The notes: generated from the sequence alone by a model not told the origin. 64,000 nt of DNA from Trichocoleus sp. FACHB-46 (GCF_014695385.1 NZ_JACJOD010000076.1:62001-126000); one strand, 5' to 3'. Positions 25,795 to 36,156 are shown, numbered from the stretch's first letter. Program-made: numbers and translations.

Positions 25795-26367
25795 TTAGAT
25801 GCTCGATTTTCGCACTTCCACCACGCCTCGAAACATATTCATGCCGCAGGTGAACTCATATCTGCCTGGTTTGTCTGGGGTAAACTCGATCGCGGTGGTT
25901 TGATGCAGTAGTAAGGCTTGGGCAATGTGAAAGTCAGGAAATCGGACTTCCTCTAGACAACTGCTAGGGTCTTGGCGATCGAAATTTAAGCGTACGGGTT
26001 GCCCTGCTTGCACCACAATTTGGCTGGGTTCATAACCACCATCTACGGTAATCGTGACTTCCTGAACTCCCGCCTGTGTAGTGGCTTGACGGGATTTAGG
26101 TTTACTGAGCAGGAACCACCATAACTCCAGACCCACTAATCCCAATCCCCCCGCTGTTACTGCTCCTTTTAGCCACAAGGGTTGCTCAATCCGTTGGAAT
26201 TGTCCTGTTTGCTCGGTTGCATGCCCCGTTTCGTGATTCACTTGTGCCACTACTTGCGCTACTACTGGCCTAGAAGCTATCTCTGCCACTACTGACCCAG
26301 AGGTCATGCTCAACAACCCCCAACCTAGGATGCTACCGAGTAGTGGTGTTTTGTTGATAATGTTCAT
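25795..26367 (-). CDS. Membrane-anchored cupredoxin-domain protein
   Basis: The 190-residue protein has a signal-like hydrophobic N-terminus (residues about 9-30), a histidine-containing linker, and a second membrane helix near 69-87. A cupredoxin fold follows at about 100-188. Probable copper ligands are a cysteine in DPSSCLEEV, histidines in FHIAQALLLHQ, and Cys/Met in FTCGMNMFRG. The layout is that of the small cupredoxins found with copper P-type ATPases. It is likely periplasmic or lumen-facing, and receives or buffers copper exported by CopA. It lies 14 bp downstream of the ATPase gene in the same operon. Confidence 0.83.
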   Translation of the reverse strand: MNIINKTPLLGSILGWGLLSMTSGSVVAEIASRPVVAQVVAQVNHETGHATEQTGQFQRIEQPLWLKGAVTAGGLGLVGLELWWFLLSKPKSRQATTQAGVQEVTITVDGGYEPSQIVVQAGQPVRLNFDRQDPSSCLEEVRFPDFHIAQALLLHQTTAIEFTPDKPGRYEFTCGMNMFRGVVEVRKSSI

Positions 26368-26381
26368 CTCGGAAGAACCTC

Positions 26382-28640
26382 CTACCCTGCCAAGTGTTTA
26401 GGGCTGAAATGACGCAACCGCAGGGCATTGGTTACGACTGAAACCGAGCTAAATGCCATTGCCGCACCCGCAATGATCGGGCTTAAGAGCCAGCCGAAGA
26501 CAGGGTAGAGAATGCCAGCAGCGATCGGAATCCCCGCCACGTTGTAGATGAAGGCAAAGAACAGGTTTTGTTTGATGTTGCGAATCGTGGCTCGACTGAG
26601 TTGGATGGCAGTGACAATGCCTTGTAAGTCCCCAGAGATCAGCGTGATATCACTCGCCGCGATCGCCACATCGGTTCCTGTGCCAATGGCAATCCCTACA
26701 TCGGCTTGAGCCAGGGCAGGCGCATCGTTAATCCCATCACCTACCATCGCTACCACTTTACCTTCTGCCTGAATTGTGGCTACGGTTGCCGCTTTTTGGT
26801 CAGGGCGAACTTCGGCAAAAATCCGCTGAATTCCCACTTCACGAGCGATCACATTAGCGGTGCGTTGGTTGTCACCTGTCAGCATCACCACTTCCAACCC
26901 CATCTTCTGCAAAGCCCGAATGGCATTGATTGAAGATGGTTTTACAGCATCAGCGATCCCCATAATTCCCTCAGCTTTACCGTCCACAGCTATCCAAATG
27001 ACAGTTTTGCCAAGATATTCCAGTCTGTCCCAATGTGGTTGGAGAGCGCTGGTATTAATACCTAACTCATGCATCCAACGGTGTGTGCCAATCTGCACCC
27101 ATTGGTTGGATACATAACCTTGCACCCCACTCCCCGCGATCGCCTCAAACTCCTGCGGATGTGTCAACTCAACTCCTTGAGACTGGGCATATTGCACCAC
27201 AGCTTCCGCCAAAGGATGTTCGGAGTTGCGTTCAATGGATGCGGCTAGACGCAACAGGTTTAGCTCGTTGTGGTTGGCTGTCCCCTTCGTGGTCACATAG
27301 TCGGTGACAGTCGGCTTGCCTTGCGTAATCGTGCCCGTTTTATCGAGAACGATTGTTTGCAGTTTATGGGCCAGTTCTAGACTTTCTGCTCCTTTGATCA
27401 AGATGCCATTCTCCGCCCCTTTGCCTGTGCCAACCATGATTGAAGTCGGAGTTGCCAAACCCAGCGCACAAGGACAGGCAATAATCAGCACGCCCACTGT
27501 GGTAATCAACGCCATCGTCACGTTGCCCATGATGTTGAACCAGACAATGAACGTGAGGATGGCGATCGCAATGACCGCTGGGACAAACCATCGGGTCACT
27601 TGGTCGGCTAATCGCTGAATGGGGGCTTTCGACCCCTGAGCTTGCTGCACCAACTTCACGATTTGGGCTAAAAAAGTGTCCTTACCGACTCTGGTGGCTC
27701 GAAACTTAAAGCTACCTGTTTTGTTGATTGTCGCCCCAATGACTTCATCTCCTGCTTGCTTCTTCACCGCTACGCTCTCGCCTGTGACCATTGCCTCATC
27801 GATGGTGGAAGCACCTTCCACAATTTCTCCATCCACCGGAATGTTTTCACCAGGACGTACCAGAATGATGTCGTCTACTCTGACTTCAGTAATGGGAATG
27901 TCTACTTCGCGATCGCCTCGGATCACCCGGGCGGTTTTTGCCTGCAAGCCCATCAGCTTCCGGATTGCCTCAGAGGTTTGCCCCCTAGCGCGATTTTCTA
28001 GTAAGCGCCCTAACAGAAGCAACGCGATGATCACAGCCGCCGCTTCAAAGTACACATCTGGCTTCAGCCCTTGAGCAATGAACCACTGCGGCAGCAAGGT
28101 AGGCAACAGAGAGTAGAGGTAAGCAGTCCCCGTTCCCACAGCGACTAATGTATCCATTGTGGCAGTGTGCCGCTTCACCGCCTTCCAAGCATTGATGAAA
28201 AATGAATTGCCTGCCCAAAACATTACCGGAGCAGTCAGCACCAACTGGAGCCAGGGATGGTGCAGCCACATGGGGATGAATGGAATCTGCAACTCTGTCA
28301 TCGCAGGCAAGGACCCGATGATTAAGACGGCGCTAATGATGCCGCTGACTGTGACTTTGCGAGTTAGCTTGCGGTTTTCTGCCTGACGCTCTCGGCGTTC
28401 GGCATCATCTGGCTCGAAGACATCCTCGGACAGAGGTTGCGCCGCATAGCCCGCAGCAGCGACTGCCTCCTGAATTGCTGCCACATCAGTTTTTTTGAGG
28501 TCATAGGTGACGCTGGCTTGCTCGATCCCAAAGTTGACGTTGCAAGTCTCAACTCCCGGTACAGAGCGAATGGCATCTTCAATGTTGTTAGCACAGGCAG
28601 CACAACTCATGCCCCGCAATTTGAGGGTGGTGTTCTCCAT
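26382..28640 (-). CDS. copA: Cu(I)-translocating P1B-type ATPase
   Basis: From the ATG at 28640 the product is 752 residues. One N-terminal heavy-metal domain carries GMSCAACANN. The transport CPC motif lies in IACPCALGLATP, the phosphorylated aspartate in LDKTGTITQGKP, and the nucleotide-binding histidine-proline in EHPLAEAV. The hinge is GDGINDAPALAQADVGIAIG. Late-helix residues in AFIYNVAGIPIA and AMAFSSVSVVTNALRLR fit the P1B-1 (copper I) group. It exports Cu(I) from the cytoplasm using ATP. The frame is open 46 codons further upstream, but that stretch overlaps the chaperone gene and is not conserved-looking. Confidence 0.93.
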   Translation of the reverse strand: MENTTLKLRGMSCAACANNIEDAIRSVPGVETCNVNFGIEQASVTYDLKKTDVAAIQEAVAAAGYAAQPLSEDVFEPDDAERRERQAENRKLTRKVTVSGIISAVLIIGSLPAMTELQIPFIPMWLHHPWLQLVLTAPVMFWAGNSFFINAWKAVKRHTATMDTLVAVGTGTAYLYSLLPTLLPQWFIAQGLKPDVYFEAAAVIIALLLLGRLLENRARGQTSEAIRKLMGLQAKTARVIRGDREVDIPITEVRVDDIILVRPGENIPVDGEIVEGASTIDEAMVTGESVAVKKQAGDEVIGATINKTGSFKFRATRVGKDTFLAQIVKLVQQAQGSKAPIQRLADQVTRWFVPAVIAIAILTFIVWFNIMGNVTMALITTVGVLIIACPCALGLATPTSIMVGTGKGAENGILIKGAESLELAHKLQTIVLDKTGTITQGKPTVTDYVTTKGTANHNELNLLRLAASIERNSEHPLAEAVVQYAQSQGVELTHPQEFEAIAGSGVQGYVSNQWVQIGTHRWMHELGINTSALQPHWDRLEYLGKTVIWIAVDGKAEGIMGIADAVKPSSINAIRALQKMGLEVVMLTGDNQRTANVIAREVGIQRIFAEVRPDQKAATVATIQAEGKVVAMVGDGINDAPALAQADVGIAIGTGTDVAIAASDITLISGDLQGIVTAIQLSRATIRNIKQNLFFAFIYNVAGIPIAAGILYPVFGWLLSPIIAGAAMAFSSVSVVTNALRLRHFSPKHLAG

Positions 28641-28656
28641 ATCGGCTCCTCCTGCC

Positions 28657-28854
28657 CTAATCTGAGATAGTGTAGCCAGCTGTCGTGATGGCAGTGCGGA
28701 TCGCTGCTTCTGCCGCCTGAGTCTCAATGTCAACAAATTTGGTTTTGGGGTCTGCCTGTACCGTAGCGGTTGAATCAACGGCTTTCACAGCCTTCGCGAT
28801 CGCCTCGCTACAAGCAGAGCAAGCCATATTGGGAACTTTCAGTTGCAGTGTCAT
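28657..28854 (-). CDS. copZ: Copper chaperone, heavy-metal-associated domain
   Basis: The 65-residue protein is a single HMA ferredoxin-like domain with the metal-binding motif NMACSACSEAI near residues 9-19. It ends in ITTAGYTISD, typical of CopZ/Atx1 chaperones. It would carry Cu(I) in the cytoplasm to the ATPase encoded 16 bp downstream, or to thylakoid transporters. It is the first gene of a four-gene operon that starts from the MerR-type promoter about 30 bp upstream. Confidence 0.92.
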   Translation of the reverse strand: MTLQLKVPNMACSACSEAIAKAVKAVDSTATVQADPKTKFVDIETQAAEAAIRTAITTAGYTISD

Positions 28855-28885
28855 GGGTCAAATCCTCGTTAGTTGATTTGACTCT

Positions 28886-28917
28886 ATCCTGCATCCTCCA
28901 GTCCACTGGAGAGTCAA
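28886..28917 (-). promoter_or_regulatory. MerR-type promoter/operator of the copZ operon
   Basis: Read on the minus strand, the -35 TTGACT (28912-28917) is followed directly by the dyad CTCCAGTGGACTGGAG (28896-28911). The -10 CAGGAT (28886-28891) lies 20 bp from the -35. A dyad inside an overlong 19-20-bp spacer is the hallmark of promoters twisted into activity by metal-bound MerR regulators. The copZ ATG is at 28854. Confidence 0.85.
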
Positions 28918-29022
28918 GAGGCGTTGGCAAAAAATTTATAGAGACTTTGAGGCGGATTTGAAGCGAGCTAAAATTTGCCACAAAGACTAAGCTGAGACTC
29001 TACAGAACTAATGGGTGGACTG

Positions 29023-30255
29023 CTATTGAGCAGCTAGCGGTAATGTAAACCAGAAGGTTGTTCCTGCGCCAGGAAGGCTGGTAACCCCAATTTCTCCGCC
29101 ATGCGCTTGGATAATTTGGCGGCATAAGTAAAGTCCTAAGCCAATCCCGATCGAACGAGTCCGATCGCCCCGGACATAGCGCTCAAATAGGCGATCGCGT
29201 TGGGCTTGGTTGATTCCGATCCCGTTATCCTGAACGGTGCAGTAAATCATATCTAACTTAGCTTCTGGAGTAGTTGCTGGCTCCGCGTCGGAAGTCAGAC
29301 TCGACTCACTCATGTCCCTGCTGGCGTCAGGCTGGGTTGCACCCGAGAGGGTAGCATTAACCGTTAAACTCAGCCCTGCTGGATTATGGTTGAGGGCGTT
29401 GGTGAGGAGGTTTTCAAACACCCGTCTGAGTTGCAAAGGATCAGCGGCGGCAGAAAGTAGCTCTGGCGCAATCCGATTAGTCAGGGTGGCCCCATTCTTG
29501 GCTAGCAATGGCTCCAAGTCTTCAGTCAGCCCCTGCACGAATGAATGCAAGTTAATCGGCTCTGGTTGTAGCACCAGACTACCCGCTGCACTAAAATGAG
29601 CATCTAGAAGCAGGTTGAGCAAGCTCAGTTGGCGATCGCTACTGTGGATCATGCGCTGCAAAACAGACTGAGAAATAGAAACCGTTGCTTCAGCTTGCTT
29701 CTGAGCTCTTTGCTGCAAATTTTCTAGGACTAACAAGGTGCCCACGATGGGTGTACGGAGGTCATGAGAAATGGCGTGCAAAAACTCTTCTTTGAGTTGA
29801 TTCAGTTCTTGCAATTCCACCATTTTTTGCTGCAATTGCAGATTTTGAGTTTGGAGTTGCTGTTGTAACCGACGGACGGTGAGGTGAGTTTCAATCCGAG
29901 CTAGCACTTCTTCAATTTGGAACGGTTTGACAATATAGTCCACCCCACCCACAGCAAAGGCTTTTACCTTATCTAAAACGTCTTCTAGGGCACTAATAAA
30001 GATCACTGGGATGTCACGGCTTTGGTCGTCCGCTTTGAGTTGTTGGCAGACTTCATAGCCGTTCATTTGGGGCATGTTGATGTCTAGCAAAATTAGGTCG
30101 GGTGGTTCCGCGCCGACTCCCATTAACGCCATCGCCCCATTAATCACACTGCGGACCTCATATCCCTGCCCCGTTAGCATGGTGGATAAAAGGCGCAGGT
30201 TGTCTGGTGTATCATCCACGATGAGGATATTTCCTCGAGAAGCATCAGGTTGCAT
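29023..30255 (-). CDS. Response regulator-histidine kinase hybrid (REC-HisKA-HATPase)
   Basis: The 410-residue protein starts with a receiver domain: ILIVDDTPDN, phosphoacceptor Asp in LILLDINMPQMNG, and lysine in DYIVKPFQ. A coiled coil and HisKA follow (EFLHAISHDLRTPIVG), then a HATPase with QDNGIGI and GIGLGLYLCRQII. This N-terminal-receiver arrangement is common in cyanobacteria and allows a kinase to be switched by phosphotransfer from another kinase. The gene follows the 1860-residue hybrid kinase by 67 bp on the same strand, so the two are likely an operon and a relay. There is no DNA-binding domain. Confidence 0.9.
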   Translation of the reverse strand: MQPDASRGNILIVDDTPDNLRLLSTMLTGQGYEVRSVINGAMALMGVGAEPPDLILLDINMPQMNGYEVCQQLKADDQSRDIPVIFISALEDVLDKVKAFAVGGVDYIVKPFQIEEVLARIETHLTVRRLQQQLQTQNLQLQQKMVELQELNQLKEEFLHAISHDLRTPIVGTLLVLENLQQRAQKQAEATVSISQSVLQRMIHSSDRQLSLLNLLLDAHFSAAGSLVLQPEPINLHSFVQGLTEDLEPLLAKNGATLTNRIAPELLSAAADPLQLRRVFENLLTNALNHNPAGLSLTVNATLSGATQPDASRDMSESSLTSDAEPATTPEAKLDMIYCTVQDNGIGINQAQRDRLFERYVRGDRTRSIGIGLGLYLCRQIIQAHGGEIGVTSLPGAGTTFWFTLPLAAQ

Positions 30256-30322
30256 GCAGTCAGCGATTTAGCTTGATCAAGTAAGAGATGCTGAAAATCT
30301 TACAGTGAATTGCACCCAGTCT

Positions 30323-33300
30323 CTAGCTAATCAAAGATTCAGTTAACTCCACCAGAAGGTCAAAGCGATAGTGCTTGACGAGATCTTTTAAGCTGTTAGC
30401 TAATCGGCTATGGTTTTGCGGAATCTGTTCCAGCAGTTGTAGCACTAAATTGGCATTGACTCTAGTTGCGGCTGTGTGTAATTCGGCAATCCAGGCCAGC
30501 GGCATTATCCTCAAATCCTCACATTTGACATTTTGAATTCGAGGTAGCGAGTTGCTCGTAGATCGAGCTCCGATCGCGGCAAAGCGTTTTGCCAACTCTG
30601 CATCGGTTTTTGCGGGTTCATAGAGATACTCGGCTCCTAAATAAGCGGCAATTTTGTCAAAAATTACTTGTTCTCGGAATGGCTTGCGGACGAGGTCATC
30701 ACAGCCGGAAGCCAAGATTGTGGCTCGTTGTTCTTCAAAGGCGCTGGCAGTTAAGGCGATGATCACAGTTCTATGCGCTCTAACGGGGGCGGTGGCTTCT
30801 AAGCGGCGAATTTGGCGAGTGGCTTCATAGCCATCCATCACAGGCATTCGCATATCCATCCAAATTAGGTGGGGTTGCCAGCTTTGCCATTGGGCGATCG
30901 CTTCTTGTCCATTGGTCGCTAGAGCCGTCTCAAAACCCACCATTTGTAGAAGTTGCTCGATGAATTTGCAGTTCTCTGGGCGATCGTCTACGACTAGAAC
31001 TCGATAAGTTGGTTGGTTGGGAGCTAACCGGAGGACTCGGCCTCTAGCAGTCGCTTGAGCTGATTCTACAGGTAAAGCGGCCAGGGTAAGCGGCACCCAA
31101 AACTGGAAGCTTGACCCCTGCGCAATGGTGCTGCTGACCGTCAGTTCACCCCCCATCAACTGCACAAATTGGCGGCTAATTGTTAACCCCAGTCCAGTGC
31201 CTTCCCTGGCTTGAGTTCCACTAGTGGTTTGGACAAAGGGTTGAAACAGGCTGTCTATCTCTTCCGGCGCGATGCCACTTCCGGTGTCTTCAACGGCTAC
31301 ACAGAGGTGATAGCTAACTCCCGCAGCTCGATTTTCGGTTTGAATGCTGGCTCGTAGCCGTACCTCACCCCTGTCTGTGAACTTCACGGCATTACTTAAA
31401 AGATTGATCAAAACTTGGCGGAGTTTGCCTTCATCTATCAAGACGTAGGGAGGCAAATCAGGTGCAAGTTCAAATTGCAGAGACAGTTGCTTCGCTTCGG
31501 CTCGGATTTGAAACATCTCCTGAAGCGTGTAGAGTAGCTGATGCAAGTTGAAGGCTGTAGGATGCAAAGTCATCCGTCCCGCTTCAATTTTGGACATTTC
31601 TAGGACATCATTAATCAGGTTGAGCAAATGTTCTCCACTACGATTAATGATTTCTAGGGATTCTTCTTGCTGATCTGTTAGGGCAGGGTCACGCTCCATC
31701 AATTGAGTAAAGCCGAGGATGGCGTTCAGGGGCGTTCGCAACTCATGGCTCATATTAGCTAAAAAGATGCTCTTGGAGCGGTTGGCAGCTTCCGCAGCTT
31801 CTTTGGCAATGCGTAGCGCTTCCTCGGCTTGATGTCGCGCCCGCCCAATGGCAATCAGCTCGCCTACCAATTTCAGGAGGCTCAATTCCTCTTGGCTCCA
31901 AGTTTTAGGGCTATGAACCACATCCATCCCTAGAAAACCCACGACTTTATCGGCGTGAGACATAGGAACTGCTACCAGCGACTGCACAGACTCATGCTCA
32001 AACAAACGCCTCTCTGGCATTTCTGGTGAGAGCTGAGCCAGATTGGGAATGTGAACTACATTGCCGCTCAAGATCAGACGATGGAAACGCAGAAACATTT
32101 CTACCGGATTTTCTCTGACCTCAAGCGTTAAGGGTAGAACTCCAGATGCGCACCACTCATGGACAATCTGGGCGATCGCTTGATCTGGAGAGTACTCAAA
32201 AATGCAGCTCCGCTCCGCTCCAAAAAATTGCGCGATCGCCTGCAAGCTGAAGTCAACGGCTGTCTCTAAGTCTTGGTCAATAAACTGCCGAGAAATGCTG
32301 CTGAGTAAGCTTTCTACTTGGGCTCGATACTGCACGGCCTCATCGGCTTGCTTGCGTTCTAGCTCTGCACCTGCACGAGCTGCAAAAATCCGCATGATCA
32401 GCTCTCGTCCTGCATCGGGTGACATTGGTTTCACATCCATCACCCCCAAAATGCCCAGGATATCTCCTGCTGCATCGACTAACGGAATCCCTAAGTAGCT
32501 CTCAACTGCGATCGCGGTGAAGTCGGAAATGCTGGGGAAAAGGGTCGGCAAGTCTTCCGAGTAATAGCAAACTTGGCCTTTAATCACCTGGCCACAGGGC
32601 AAATTCTCTGTGTTGTACTCGAAGTTCTCGTCAATTTTGCTATCTCCCCACACTGCCAAAGTACAAGCTTTGGTTTTAGTTGCGTTGATGAAGCGGCTGA
32701 CAAAGGCGTAACGGACTTGCAGCACCTCCGCTAGGTAGCGCACACAAGACTGAAAGAACTCATCTCCTGTTTTGGCTGCCGTTCCTTCCACAATTAAGCG
32801 CAGCGCTTCTTCTCGTTGTTTGCGATCGGTGATATCCTCCATGACAAAATCGAGATAGTTTTCTGCTGGGTTCAGACGGAAGGATAGTAGAACCCAGATT
32901 ATGGTTCCACTACGTTGACGCAATTCAAGTTCAAAGTTTTTTACTTCTCCATATTGCTGAACAATGTCTGCAATACGCTGGCTATCATCTGGATTAACGT
33001 AAACAAACTCTGGAGAGAGCGGCGTACCAATTACCTCAGCGACAGAAGCATATCCAAGCATTTCCGCACAGCGTTGATTGGCCTCTAAAATGCCTCCCAC
33101 TTCTAAACGAGCGCGACCAATCCCCACCTGAGAGTTCTCAAAAATATTGCGGTATTTAACCTCACTTTCTCGCAGTGCTTCCTCAGCTTGCTTGCGCTCA
33201 GTAACATCGTGAGCAATTCCCAAAATAGTAATCTGGCCGTTGGAGTCTTCAATAGGTGAGATATTGGCGGTAAACCAATGCCAACTGCCATCTTTATGTC

Positions 33301-35905
33301 TGAACCGAACTTCATCTCCTGACTGCTTTTCTCGAAGTTCCACCACTCTACGAACCAATTCAATGGGTTTAGACAAGTCGTCAGGATGAATAAATTCAGC
33401 AGTATAGCGACCCTCCATTTCTGATACACTGTGGCCCAGAATAGAACTTATATTGGGAGAGACATAAGTGAGCCTTCCGTCTAGGTCGTGGAGGAAGATA
33501 ATATCATTGGCATTCTCTACGATGGTACGAAACTTCAGTTCACTTTGCTGAAGCGCTTCCTCTACGCGCTTGCGTTCATTGATGTCGCGAGCGACCCCAA
33601 TAATAATTAACTGGCCATTTGCATCTCGCGAAGCGGCTAGATTAGAAACTAACCAGGAATAGCTGCCATCTTTGCATCTAGCTCGATACTCGATTTCGGA
33701 ATTCTTCTCGCCTGTGGCGACAACATGGGCGATCGCGCTGGCACATCGGGATAAATCCTCAGGGTGAATAAAAGGCGCAAAGGAGTCCCCAAGTAGTTCA
33801 CTCGGTTCAAAACCCATGATGTTACGCAAGTTGGGCGACAGATAGGAAAAAATGCCTTCAGGATTAATCACGTAAAGGGTGTCATGAGCGTTCTCGACAA
33901 TGGTGCGAAACTTTAACTCACTCTCCTCTAGAGCCGCTTCCACCTGCTTGCGCTGGGTGGCATTGGTGCCGACCGAAAGAATTTCTACCAGATTTCCTTG
34001 GTCATCCAAGATCGGTTTATTGGCCCAAACAATCCAGACGCGATCGCCGTTCTTGCACAGATTTTCATTCTCATTCAGGAGATAGTTTTCTGGGTGCAGA
34101 CAAATATCTACCATTAACGCTTGTAAGTCGCGCCCAGAGGTTTCGGTCTCCGGAACAATCGTGCCAACCACATTACGACCGATGATCTCATGGCTCTCGA
34201 AGCCAAGCAAACGCTGGCCGTAATCATTCATGAACAGGATATCACCATTGGTATCCCAGCGTAGAATGATGCAGTTGGCTGTCTGCACTAAATCTCGATA
34301 CTGAAGTTCGCTGGCTCGGAGGGCGGCTTCGGCTCGCTTCAGTTCGCTGATGTCTCGCCCTAAAACCACCAAGCCTTTGCGCTCCCCATCTGGATCAAAT
34401 AAAGGCACCTTAATGAGGTCAAGAATCTTCACTGTGCCATCAGCGCGAAGACAGATCTCCTCGATGCGCTGAATTGCTTGGAGTTGCCAAGCTTCTTGAT
34501 CGGTCAGGTGGCAAGTACTGAGGATGTCCCCATAAGAGTGACTGAATTGAGCCAACTCAGCATCTGTTTTACCTTTATACTCCAGTTCTTTCAGTTCAAA
34601 GAAGTCTAGGTTAGCTTGATTAGATTCTAGCCAGCGTCCTTCCCCATCCTTAAAGCAGATAATGTCGGGTGTGGCATTAATCAGAGTTCGGAGCCGTTCT
34701 TCACTCTCTCGCAGTGCTGCTTCAGTTTGCTTGCGAACAACTTCTTCGCGCTTCGCTTCGCTAATGTCTCGGAAATAAAAGACTCTGCCGTAGTAATGGC
34801 CTTGGGGCGATCGCGCTGCAATAGAATAGCGCTCTAAAGTGCGTCCATCCTTCAGTAAAATTTCATCGTAAGTGATTTCTTCTATATGTTGGTAGAGGTA
34901 GTCAATTTGTGCTCGAAATACCTCAGGCTGTTCTACTTTATCAATAACGAGTTCTATTAATTGACCGGAATGCTGGTTTTGCATCGCTAGCTCTGGAATT
35001 CGCCATAGCTGACAAAACCGCTGATTGTAAGAAACGATGGAGCGGTTTTCATCAACTACCAAAATCCCATCGAGGGCAGCTTCTTGTTGAGCTTTCAATA
35101 GAGCGTTACTGCAGCGTAACTCTGCGGTCCGACTCTCAACTTCTTGCTCTAAATTCGCGTTGAGTGCTGCCAATTGTTGAAACAGTTTCGCCTGCTGAAT
35201 GGCGATCGCTACCTGATTGCCCAGTTGCTCTAGCAGCTCAATCTCAAACGGTTGCCACTCACGAGTTTCCGAACACTGGTCAGCCATGAGGATCCAGAAG
35301 CCGCGATCGCCATCATAAGTACTCGATGAGCGGGTGCTATATGCGGGTAGAGGGGTAGCTTGAAACGGTTGATCTACCTTGATCGGCACGCCTAAAGAAG
35401 CTTTGATCTGGCATCGTTCTAACAAAAGCTGACTGGCGCTATCAGAAAGTCCCAGTTCAGATATATCACTGATCGCCAGAATTCCTGCTTCAAACCTTGC
35501 CAGCATTTCTTGGCTAAACGTGACATCAGTAATCGTTGTGCCTAAAAGAGAGTGCCAGTCAGGGAGAACCGATTCTGCCACTATTTTCGTTTGCCAATCG
35601 TCTGTAATAAAGCATAGACAAACGCGATCGGCTTCTAGAAACTGCTGTACTTCTACGACCGTCGTATTGAGAATTTGCTCTAAATCGAGAGATTGCCGAA
35701 TCCGTAGAGCAATCTCACCCACAATATGCCCTTGTTGGTTCGCTAGATGTAATTGAGCTTCAAGCTGCTTATACTCACTTTTTAGCTTGGAGTACGCTGC
35801 TTCTCTAGCTTGCTGATCCTGCTGAAGATGTTGGACTTCCTGTTGCAGTTCTGCGATCGCGGAGTGGAGTTGGGCTGATGTGGCTGGGTTTCCTGGGGTG
35901 TTCAT
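30323..35905 (-). CDS. Giant multi-PAS/GAF hybrid histidine kinase
   Basis: The 1860-residue soluble protein contains a coiled coil (1-40), GAF (about 45-245) and six PAS repeats between about 270 and 1045. Two more GAF domains lie at about 1050-1385. HisKA (FLANMSHELRTPLNAILGF), HATPase (DTGSGI, GTGLGLTISRQFVQ) and a receiver (VLVVDDRPENCK, Asp in LIWMDMRMPVMDG) follow, with a helical tail from about 1790. The PAS boundaries recur as DI.ERK.-type linkers. It probably integrates several cytoplasmic signals, such as redox, small molecules or light. No GAF here has a clear bilin-type Cys-His, so light sensing is not supported. It is the first gene of a pair with the REC-kinase. Confidence 0.92.
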   Translation of the reverse strand: MNTPGNPATSAQLHSAIAELQQEVQHLQQDQQAREAAYSKLKSEYKQLEAQLHLANQQGHIVGEIALRIRQSLDLEQILNTTVVEVQQFLEADRVCLCFITDDWQTKIVAESVLPDWHSLLGTTITDVTFSQEMLARFEAGILAISDISELGLSDSASQLLLERCQIKASLGVPIKVDQPFQATPLPAYSTRSSSTYDGDRGFWILMADQCSETREWQPFEIELLEQLGNQVAIAIQQAKLFQQLAALNANLEQEVESRTAELRCSNALLKAQQEAALDGILVVDENRSIVSYNQRFCQLWRIPELAMQNQHSGQLIELVIDKVEQPEVFRAQIDYLYQHIEEITYDEILLKDGRTLERYSIAARSPQGHYYGRVFYFRDISEAKREEVVRKQTEAALRESEERLRTLINATPDIICFKDGEGRWLESNQANLDFFELKELEYKGKTDAELAQFSHSYGDILSTCHLTDQEAWQLQAIQRIEEICLRADGTVKILDLIKVPLFDPDGERKGLVVLGRDISELKRAEAALRASELQYRDLVQTANCIILRWDTNGDILFMNDYGQRLLGFESHEIIGRNVVGTIVPETETSGRDLQALMVDICLHPENYLLNENENLCKNGDRVWIVWANKPILDDQGNLVEILSVGTNATQRKQVEAALEESELKFRTIVENAHDTLYVINPEGIFSYLSPNLRNIMGFEPSELLGDSFAPFIHPEDLSRCASAIAHVVATGEKNSEIEYRARCKDGSYSWLVSNLAASRDANGQLIIIGVARDINERKRVEEALQQSELKFRTIVENANDIIFLHDLDGRLTYVSPNISSILGHSVSEMEGRYTAEFIHPDDLSKPIELVRRVVELREKQSGDEVRFRHKDGSWHWFTANISPIEDSNGQITILGIAHDVTERKQAEEALRESEVKYRNIFENSQVGIGRARLEVGGILEANQRCAEMLGYASVAEVIGTPLSPEFVYVNPDDSQRIADIVQQYGEVKNFELELRQRSGTIIWVLLSFRLNPAENYLDFVMEDITDRKQREEALRLIVEGTAAKTGDEFFQSCVRYLAEVLQVRYAFVSRFINATKTKACTLAVWGDSKIDENFEYNTENLPCGQVIKGQVCYYSEDLPTLFPSISDFTAIAVESYLGIPLVDAAGDILGILGVMDVKPMSPDAGRELIMRIFAARAGAELERKQADEAVQYRAQVESLLSSISRQFIDQDLETAVDFSLQAIAQFFGAERSCIFEYSPDQAIAQIVHEWCASGVLPLTLEVRENPVEMFLRFHRLILSGNVVHIPNLAQLSPEMPERRLFEHESVQSLVAVPMSHADKVVGFLGMDVVHSPKTWSQEELSLLKLVGELIAIGRARHQAEEALRIAKEAAEAANRSKSIFLANMSHELRTPLNAILGFTQLMERDPALTDQQEESLEIINRSGEHLLNLINDVLEMSKIEAGRMTLHPTAFNLHQLLYTLQEMFQIRAEAKQLSLQFELAPDLPPYVLIDEGKLRQVLINLLSNAVKFTDRGEVRLRASIQTENRAAGVSYHLCVAVEDTGSGIAPEEIDSLFQPFVQTTSGTQAREGTGLGLTISRQFVQLMGGELTVSSTIAQGSSFQFWVPLTLAALPVESAQATARGRVLRLAPNQPTYRVLVVDDRPENCKFIEQLLQMVGFETALATNGQEAIAQWQSWQPHLIWMDMRMPVMDGYEATRQIRRLEATAPVRAHRTVIIALTASAFEEQRATILASGCDDLVRKPFREQVIFDKIAAYLGAEYLYEPAKTDAELAKRFAAIGARSTSNSLPRIQNVKCEDLRIMPLAWIAELHTAATRVNANLVLQLLEQIPQNHSRLANSLKDLVKHYRFDLLVELTESLIS

Positions 35906-35913
35906 AGATTCTC

Positions 35914-36045
35914 TCAGGCTTTAATCCGTGCTTCCAATTGTCCTATCCGCTCCAGCCACCTTTCAACCAAGGCAATGGTCGCACTTTCCCTTGTCGGTAA
36001 CTGCACGAATCTCCGCTTGGCTGACTGTCTTGTTAGGCTTAGATC
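35914..36045 (-). other. Short open segment upstream of the giant kinase
   Basis: The minus strand is open for about 43 codons, including the protein-like run RRFVQLPTRESATIALVERW and then LERIGQLEARIKA, stopping only eight bases before the kinase ATG. A GTG at 36006 could start a 30-residue peptide. No family is recognised; it may be a remnant of a former upstream domain or a leader peptide. Confidence 0.3.
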
Positions 36046-36156
36046 GGCTCACCAGATTTTGCCTCTATTAGGCTTGAATATTTTAGACCCTATTTTATCC
36101 TTACTCACGCCCCATCAATCGTCACGAAAACTTAATTCTGAGTAGTCACGATAGCT

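Noticed and set aside
30323-35905. Giant kinase as a photoreceptor
   Set aside because: Its GAF domains show no Cys-His at the bilin position, unlike the kinase at 50806.
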